Source: Candidatus Gastranaerophilales bacterium (GTDB taxonomy: Bacteria > Cyanobacteriota > Vampirovibrionia > Gastranaerophilales > Gastranaerophilaceae). Taken from it: a DNA stretch of 38,919 nucleotides. The position numbers were made by a program, and so were the translations under genes. The stretch covers positions 1 to 38,919 of the forward strand of contig CANPZN010000011.1 in assembly GCA_947588785.1 (NCBI GenBank), given 5' to 3'. Under the pieces are notes generated by a model. The model ran no database searches and was not told the origin of the DNA. It saw only the letters and a program-made list of their open reading frames with translations. Below are positions 34,065 through 38,919 of the stretch, piece after piece; positions within the stretch are counted from its first letter, which is position 1, and every line of letters begins with the position of its first letter.

Positions 34065-35177
34065 ATGATTAGACATCTTTTTAAATTAAAAAATAAAAAT
34101 GATGAAGTTTTTAAACTAATTGATAATTTACCGATACCGGCATTTTTAAAAAATGCTCATAATATAATAATTTTTGCAAACAAAGCATTTTTTGAATTAT
34201 TAAAAATAGAAAATAAAAATGACTACTCTAAATTAAGTGAGAAATTTTACTCTTCATTAAATATTGAAGAAATAACAAAAGAAGATTACAAAATCTTAAA
34301 TTATGGCGGCAACATTATTACTAACAAAGAAATTTATAATGTAAATAAAAAAGTTAAAAACACTTATACTATTTATAAAACTGCAGTATCAGAACGAAAA
34401 AAGGAAATAGCTGTTTTCATCAAAAATTGTGAAAATAATAATTTGGAAGAAAACAATAAAAATATTATTGCTACATTAACTCATGATTTAAAAACCCCGG
34501 CAATTGCACAAATAAGAGCAATTGAATTATTATTAAAAGGAAATTACGGTGAAATAAATGAAACTCAAAGAAGTTTTCTTAACGATATTCTCAATTCTTG
34601 TAATAATATGCTGGATATGCTTATAAATATGCTTTGGTTATATAAATTTGATAATAAAAGAATTGCTATTAATATTACTTCATTTAACATCAATGATTTA
34701 ATTAAAGATATTTTTAAAGAGAATAAACTTATTCTCAATTCTAAACAACATAGATTTAAATTCAACTATAGAGCTTAAAGAATTTATATAAAAGCTGACA
34801 GAATGCATATAAAAAGAATAATTTCTAATTTAATAATGAATGCCATAAATCATAGCAGTGAGAACTCAAATATATACATTGAAACTGATATAGAATGCGG
34901 TAAATTTATATTTAGAGTTAAAAATGAAGGAAATTATTTAAATGAAGAAACTTTAAATTGTATTTTTGATAAAGATAAAGTATTCACACAGAAAACAGAT
35001 GGTTTATCAACAGGATTAGGACTTTATCTTACAAATTCACTTTTAGAACTTAACGGAGGTCATTTATTATATAGTTCTTTACCTGATGGAATTAATATGT
35101 TCGGTTTCTCAATTAATCTTTCTTGTAAAAATAATTCTTCGGACTTAAATAATCAAATATCAAATTATAAATTTTAA
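34065..35177 (+). pseudogene. PAS histidine kinase interrupted by one in-frame TAA
   Basis: Residues 1-237 (34065-34778) hold a PAS-like domain (~14-120) and the phosphoacceptor helix with TLTHDLKTPAIAQ (His140). The frame then meets TAA at 34776-34778. Eight sense codons later, still in frame, a second 124-residue frame (34803-35177) gives the ATPase domain: IISNLIMNAINHS (N box) and TGLGLYLTNSLLELNGG (G2). Without the stop it would be one 370-residue kinase. The G1 box is weak (VKNEGNYL in place of DxGxG). Either a recent nonsense mutation, a sequencing error, or two separately made halves. GCAGGAG precedes the first ATG; the second ATG has no clear ribosome site. Confidence 0.8.
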
Positions 35178-35216
35178 AAGAATTAAAATGATAGTCAGTT
35201 AATATGATTTCAAAAT

Positions 35217-35322
35217 ATTGTCAGAGAAAATTTCACAATAAGGAAAGAGCTGAAATGAGCTACAGCGATAGCGAGCGAATAACAAGCCTCCAACAAGCAC
35301 TGGTTGCGACACCAGATTAAAT
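35217..35322. repeat. GC-richer intergenic island
   Basis: Lies between the kinase remnant and the convergent gene at 35324. Contains TTGTCAGAGAAAATTTCACAA, GAGCTACAGCGATAGCGAGCGAATAACAAGC and GCGACACCAGATTAAAT. The complement (GCTTGTTATTCGCTCGCTATCGCTG) closely matches 38463-38483, and the last word matches 24784-24800. No ribosome-site-backed frame. Confidence 0.55.
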
Positions 35323-35323
35323 A

Positions 35324-35986
35324 TTAAACAACTTTATTTATAAAATTTTTCAAAATTCCGTTATCTATAATACCTGTATAAGTATAAGTTGCTCCATTCG
35401 ATCTATATGGATATTTAAGATATTCTATATTCGGATTATTTTGAAATTTTGTTAATATTAAATCCTTATATTCCTTGAATACACTATCTATACTTCCATT
35501 TTTTAAGACAGGCGAAATAAAAACAACTTGTGCATCTTTATTTGCATCAAAATTTTTAAGAGCAGATGTAATAGCAGCTTTCATTCTATTCTTCATAAAA
35601 GGCGGGAAATGAGCAAAAAATATCTTATTATCAGAATATATTCCCACCCCATGACATCCGTTAAATTTTGGTGAAATAATTTTTTCATAATTGCCTACAG
35701 GTTTCATTAATGAATGAAATACATCAACAATATTTTTAGAATCTAAAATTTCTACGACATCTGTTTGTTTATAATTTAATCCGGAGGCACAATCTTCTGC
35801 CTGCTCTTCACAAAATTTTCTCGGACAATTTAAAGAATGGCTGTTTTTCTGATTATTTGTAATTGCAATTTTTATAGGAACATTTATTTTTGTTTGAATT
35901 TTATTCAAATTTATTGTCATACTTATATAACGTTTTTTCATAAAAAAAATTACCATAAAATTCAAATTCATTTTACCATGTGTCAC
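35324..35986 (-). CDS. Hypothetical protein with CheD/CNF-like Cys-His motif
   Basis: Up to 220 residues. The longest start is GTG at 35986 with AGAGG six bases upstream; ATG codons at 35941 and 35920 give 205 or 198 residues and a more natural N-terminus (MTINLNKIQTKINVPIKI), so the start is uncertain. Cysteines at 54, 59 and 66 form a small cluster. The central FNGCHGVGIYSDNKIFFAHF (Cys111, His126) has the pattern of the CheD/CNF1/YfiH superfamily, where Cys and His form a deamidase or related catalytic pair. C-terminal half is mixed alpha/beta. No other family recognised. Confidence 0.65.
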   Translation of the reverse strand: MTHGKMNLNFMVIFFMKKRYISMTINLNKIQTKINVPIKIAITNNQKNSHSLNCPRKFCEEQAEDCASGLNYKQTDVVEILDSKNIVDVFHSLMKPVGNYEKIISPKFNGCHGVGIYSDNKIFFAHFPPFMKNRMKAAITSALKNFDANKDAQVVFISPVLKNGSIDSVFKEYKDLILTKFQNNPNIEYLKYPYRSNGATYTYTGIIDNGILKNFINKVV

Positions 35987-36129
35987 AATATGCCTCTGCT
36001 GGAATTATTTACAAGAAACAAGCAAAAAATTAGTCACTGAATTAAATATTGTATTTTATAATGTTTTTAATAATAGCACGTCCGAAATTGACGAAGTAAA
36101 TAATTATAATAATAAAAAAAGGTAATAAT

Positions 36130-37248
36130 ATGAAAGAAATACAAGGAAAATATACATCGGCTAAAATATTCACTGATAATATTGAAGATAGTGCAATAAA
36201 ACAAGTGGAAGATATTTGTAATCATCCTATTTTTAAAGATTGCAAGGTTAGAATAATGCCTGACGGTCATACGGGAAAAGGCTGTACAATCGGGTTTACT
36301 TCAACTCTGCCTAAAAATGATGAAATCATACCCAATATTATAGGAGTTGACCAATCTTGCGGAATGCTTACCATTAAACTCAAAGAATGCAAAACTATAA
36401 GAGATTATCTGAAATTAGATAAAGTAATAAGAGAATTTATTCCGACAGGTTTAAGGGGAAGAAAAACCATATCGAATTTAGTTCCTGAAGAATTAAAAGA
36501 AGAAGTAATCCGATATAATAAAGATTATTTAAAACGAGGTGCTAATGATGACCTGTTAAAAATCGGCTCACTAGGTAGCGGTAATCATTTTATTTCAATA
36601 GAAAAAGGTCAAACAGGCACTTATTTAATTATCCATAGCGGAAGCAGAGATTTCGGAAATAAAATGGCTGTTTATTTTCAACAAAAAGCTATTGAAACCA
36701 ATTTATATATGCAAGGTGAACTAAAACAACTTTCATATTTAAAAGATAATGATTCATATGATTATCTTAAATGTGCAAAAGTATGCAGAGATTATAGTCA
36801 TTATAGCAGACTTATTATGGCAAAAGAAATCTTGGACAATATGGACTGGAGCGAAATTGAATCTTTTGAAACAATACATAACTATATAGGAGAAGATAAC
36901 ATAATAAGGAAAGGGGCAATATCAGCTAAAAAAGACGAGAAATCACTAATTCCGATTAATATGGCTTACGGAAGTTTTATTGTAACGGGTAAAGGAAGTG
37001 AAGATTGGAATAATTCAGCACCACATGGTGCAGGAAGGTTATTTTCCAGGACAAAAGCTAAAGAAGTATTAACAATGAAGGAATATAAAGAAAGTATGAA
37101 AGGTATTCATAGTATTTGTATTACAACTGGAACAATAGATGAAAGCCCTATGGCATATAAAAACGGAGATGAAATAAAAGAACTGATAACTCCGACAGCT
37201 GATATAATCGACCATCTAACCCCCGTATATAATTACAAAGCAAGTTAA
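36130..37248 (+). CDS. rtcB: RtcB-family RNA ligase
   Basis: 372 residues, the short RtcB form. Joins 2',3'-cyclic-phosphate or 3'-phosphate RNA ends to 5'-OH ends using GTP and Mn. Metal ligands are kept: Asp74 and Cys77 in GVDQSCGM, His153 in GSGNHF, His169 in IHSGSRD, His250 in ETIHNY. The guanylylated His is His299 in PHGAGRLFSR. No archease or RtcA gene is adjacent. GGTAATA precedes the ATG. First of three genes in one operon with an HTH-like protein and a DnaB-like ATPase. Likely an RNA-repair enzyme. Confidence 0.94.
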   Translation: MKEIQGKYTSAKIFTDNIEDSAIKQVEDICNHPIFKDCKVRIMPDGHTGKGCTIGFTSTLPKNDEIIPNIIGVDQSCGMLTIKLKECKTIRDYLKLDKVIREFIPTGLRGRKTISNLVPEELKEEVIRYNKDYLKRGANDDLLKIGSLGSGNHFISIEKGQTGTYLIIHSGSRDFGNKMAVYFQQKAIETNLYMQGELKQLSYLKDNDSYDYLKCAKVCRDYSHYSRLIMAKEILDNMDWSEIESFETIHNYIGEDNIIRKGAISAKKDEKSLIPINMAYGSFIVTGKGSEDWNNSAPHGAGRLFSRTKAKEVLTMKEYKESMKGIHSICITTGTIDESPMAYKNGDEIKELITPTADIIDHLTPVYNYKAS

Positions 37249-37270
37249 TTTAAAAAAAGAGGAAATTAAA

Positions 37271-37615
37271 ATGAAATATTTAATAAGAGCAAATAAACTT
37301 GTATTTTCAGGAAATAAAGAAATGATAGTTAAATATATGTCTGATTTTTATAAATCCGAGTCAAAAGAATGGCTTGATAGAAACGGTATATGCACTGATT
37401 TTGGGAAATTTAAAACATTTATTTCTTCAATGGGTTATGAAATAAAAGATAAAATACCAGGTGAATGCAGATGTGAAGGAACAGCAGTAAGTATATCTGA
37501 CTTTAAACGTGTATTTGGAGAAGAACATTTTTCTGTTAAAAATACTGCTGAAAGATTGCATATAACTGAAAGAATGGCGGCACAGCTTGCCAGAAAGTTA
37601 AAATTAAAAAAGTAA
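37271..37615 (+). CDS. Small hypothetical protein, HTH-like C-terminus (114 aa)
   Basis: GAGGAAATTAAAATG gives a good start 22 bases after rtcB. Residues 1-60 are mixed (MKYLIRANKLVFSGNKEMIV) and the middle has GECRCEGTAVSISDFKRVFG. Residues ~89-112 (SVKNTAERLHITERMAAQLA) read like the recognition part of a winged or simple helix-turn-helix, so it may bind nucleic acid. No family recognised. Lies between rtcB and the RecA-type ATPase gene, five bases from the latter. Confidence 0.7.
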   Translation: MKYLIRANKLVFSGNKEMIVKYMSDFYKSESKEWLDRNGICTDFGKFKTFISSMGYEIKDKIPGECRCEGTAVSISDFKRVFGEEHFSVKNTAERLHITERMAAQLARKLKLKK

Positions 37616-37620
37616 ATGTT

Positions 37621-38418
37621 ATGATTAATAAAAAAATATTAGAAAAAACCTATGAACGCATAATTAACGGAACTCCAAATGTATTAAAAACAGGTTTTGT
37701 TGAACTGGATAAATGGCTTAACAATGTTGATTTTGGAAGTTTAATTTTAATTAGCGGCAGACCTGCAATCGGAAAGACCGCATTAATGCTTAGTATAATG
37801 TATAATCTATCTAAACAAAATAAAAGTTGTATGTTCTTTTCTCAAAGTGACGGAATGGAATATATTATAAGGCGTATGTTATCTGATATTTCAGAAGTTT
37901 CAATGTTTGATATAGAAAGATTTGAAAATTTAACACCGGAAAAAACAGAGAATCTAAAGCTGGCAAAAAAAGAACTTTCAACTTTAAATATAATGCTTTT
38001 TGAACATAAATTTTATATTGAGCAAATAAAAAATGAAATTGAAAATTATTCGCCTGAATATATTTTTATAGATAACGCGGATTTAATGAATAACTTTAGC
38101 GATGGAAAAAGAATCGATACATTTTCAGAACTAAAAAATATAGCACGTGAAAATAACTGTATTATTTTTACAACCTGTTATCTTTCAAAAACAGTTGAAC
38201 AAAGAGAAGATAAACATCCAATATTATCTGATTTAAAAGAAACTTTAAAATATATGGTTCCTGATGTAGTTATGTTTATCTATAGAGATTCTTACTATAA
38301 TATTGCAGAAGAAAAAGACAGAAACAAAGCTGAAATTATAATAGATTCTAACAAAAACGGATATTTAGGGCGTTTTAATCTGACATTTAAAAATGGGAAA
38401 TTTTATAATTCGATCTAA
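37621..38418 (+). CDS. Stand-alone DnaB-C-like RecA ATPase
   Basis: 265 residues corresponding to the C-terminal motor of replicative helicase DnaB, without its N-terminal primase-binding domain. Entry TGFVELDKWL (~24-33), Walker A GRPAIGKTA (~46-54), Walker B-like YIFIDNADLM, then SKTVEQREDKHPILSDLKET (~194-213) and VVMFIYRDSYYN (~218-229), and a final NKNGYLGRFNLTF. DnaB's DLRES is changed to DLKET. Could be a hexameric translocase or a regulatory ATPase on RNA or DNA. Co-operonic with an RNA ligase, so an RNA-linked task is inferred. Confidence 0.85.
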   Translation: MINKKILEKTYERIINGTPNVLKTGFVELDKWLNNVDFGSLILISGRPAIGKTALMLSIMYNLSKQNKSCMFFSQSDGMEYIIRRMLSDISEVSMFDIERFENLTPEKTENLKLAKKELSTLNIMLFEHKFYIEQIKNEIENYSPEYIFIDNADLMNNFSDGKRIDTFSELKNIARENNCIIFTTCYLSKTVEQREDKHPILSDLKETLKYMVPDVVMFIYRDSYYNIAEEKDRNKAEIIIDSNKNGYLGRFNLTFKNGKFYNSI

Positions 38419-38919
38419 TGTTGCATTTTATTGCCGACACTGCCTTAAACCTGCTATCTTGGGGCTTGTCATTCGCTCGCTGCCGCTCATTTTAGCCCCA
38501 TTTTTACTCGGGTTCACTTCGTTTCACCCTTTCGTAAATTTCATTCTCTTAAATTTTCCTTTATCTCACTTCAGTTCGCTACGGATACAGGCTCATTGAT
38601 TTCGCCTATCGGCTCAATAATTCGCTTTGTATCGCTCGAGTGCTTCACAGCACTTCGTTTGTCGTTCAGCTCGCACTCACATTCTCGGGTTCAGTGCAGC
38701 GGCACCTTTTAAAATTTAGGCAGTAGGGTATATCTTTCTTTTGTTTTTATTTTATTCATTTGATAAATAGTAAAGTTTAAAAATGTAGGGTAGTTAGTAG
38801 GGTAGACTTTAGTCTACCTCTCTTTGGTTTTTATTTCCTTGATAAATTAAAAACAAAGTATCGCTTTGAAAACTTTATTTGTTTATTTAATTTATTTTTT
38901 TGTAAATAATAAAAAATAA
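38419..38919. repeat. Right-end non-coding region with GC-richer island
   Basis: No supported gene in these 500 bases. 38430-38708 is clearly richer in G and C than the genes and full of TTCGCT/TCGCTC/TTCGTT words, with hairpin AGTGCT-TCAC-AGCACT (about 38639-38654) and GGCTCATTGA...GGCTCAATA duplicates. From 38720 on it becomes AT-rich again, with GTAGGGTA-type words at 38723, 38785 and 38798. Confidence 0.5.
38801..38818 (+). terminator. Small hairpin, possible terminator
   Basis: GGTAGAC (38801-38807) with GTCTACC (38812-38818), loop TTTA, followed by TCTCTTTGGTTTTTATTT. Far from the nearest gene end (38418), so it may end a transcript that is not protein-coding. Confidence 0.45.

Noticed and set aside
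34776-34778. Stop codon reassignment as explanation for the interrupted kinase
   Set aside because: TAA ends many intact genes here (for example fabH, fabD, DUF177), so a general reassignment is excluded.
38393-38599. 68-residue frame after the ATPase gene
   Set aside because: Overlaps the ATPase gene end, no ribosome site, and runs through the GC-richer repeat island.
1-38919. tRNA or rRNA genes
   Set aside because: No cloverleaf with a GGTTCRA-type arm or conserved rRNA segment was found on reading either strand; a covariance search could still find a divergent one.

Overview
The window is AT-rich bacterial DNA with tightly packed genes and ordinary Shine-Dalgarno sites. The best guess for the source is a non-photosynthetic gut relative of cyanobacteria (Vampirovibrionia/Gastranaerophilales type). 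This is an inference from four things: a short-chain prenyl synthase paired with a DUF212 (divergent PAP2) gene, an SLH-domain secreted protein with a Cys-rich head, the rpmF-plsX-fab cluster, and several lineage-type proteins of unknown function with short N-terminal tags ending in F-x-G or S-F-G. No 16S or other decisive marker is present, and no tRNA, rRNA, CRISPR array, transposase or phage structural gene was seen.

Layout. 1-2615 (-): the first 871 codons of a very large secreted or surface protein that runs off the left edge, with a Pro/Thr/Asp stalk built of nested repeats. 2903-3130 (+): small unknown protein. 3226-8596 (-): an operon rsgA, prenyl synthase, DUF212, histidine kinase, hisS, divergent from pnp (8674-10809, +). 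10810-11194: an odd non-coding stretch with a G10A10 tract. 11195-14183 (+): patatin-like phospholipase, uridine-kinase-like P-loop protein, and two small proteins (the second a coiled coil) behind a hairpin leader. 14266-20401 (+): a fatty-acid synthesis cluster, DUF177, rpmF, plsX, fabH, fabD, fabG, acpP, fabF. 20427-22294 (-): glutaredoxin followed by a hybrid-cluster-protein homologue that has lost nearly all its metal ligands. 22366-23073 (-): TPR protein. 23132-23884 (+): YebC-type regulator. 24003-27448 (-): MazG-like, TFIIB-zinc-ribbon and SLH proteins. 27977-29848 (+): CHASE2-GGDEF cyclase. 29882-33866 (-): EncFtn-like ferritin, two secreted proteins (one perhaps serpin-like), DRE-TIM aldolase, MscL with a zinc ribbon, and a small unknown. 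34065-35177 (+): a histidine kinase interrupted by one in-frame TAA. 35324-35986 (-): unknown protein with a CheD/CNF-like Cys...His motif. 36130-38418 (+): RtcB-type RNA ligase, a small HTH-like protein and a DnaB-C-like RecA ATPase in one operon. 38419-38919: GC-richer non-coding repeat-like DNA.

How the genes work together. The fab cluster is a complete initiation and elongation set lacking only dehydratase and enoyl reductase, and starts with the usual DUF177-rpmF pair, linking ribosome and lipid synthesis. pnp, rsgA and hisS are RNA and translation housekeeping. The most interesting parts are the metal-ligand-less Hcp homologue next to a glutaredoxin, the RtcB/HTH/DnaB-like operon, the broken kinase, three genes with promoter elements placed for leaderless mRNAs, and a family of related GC-richer intergenic islands.
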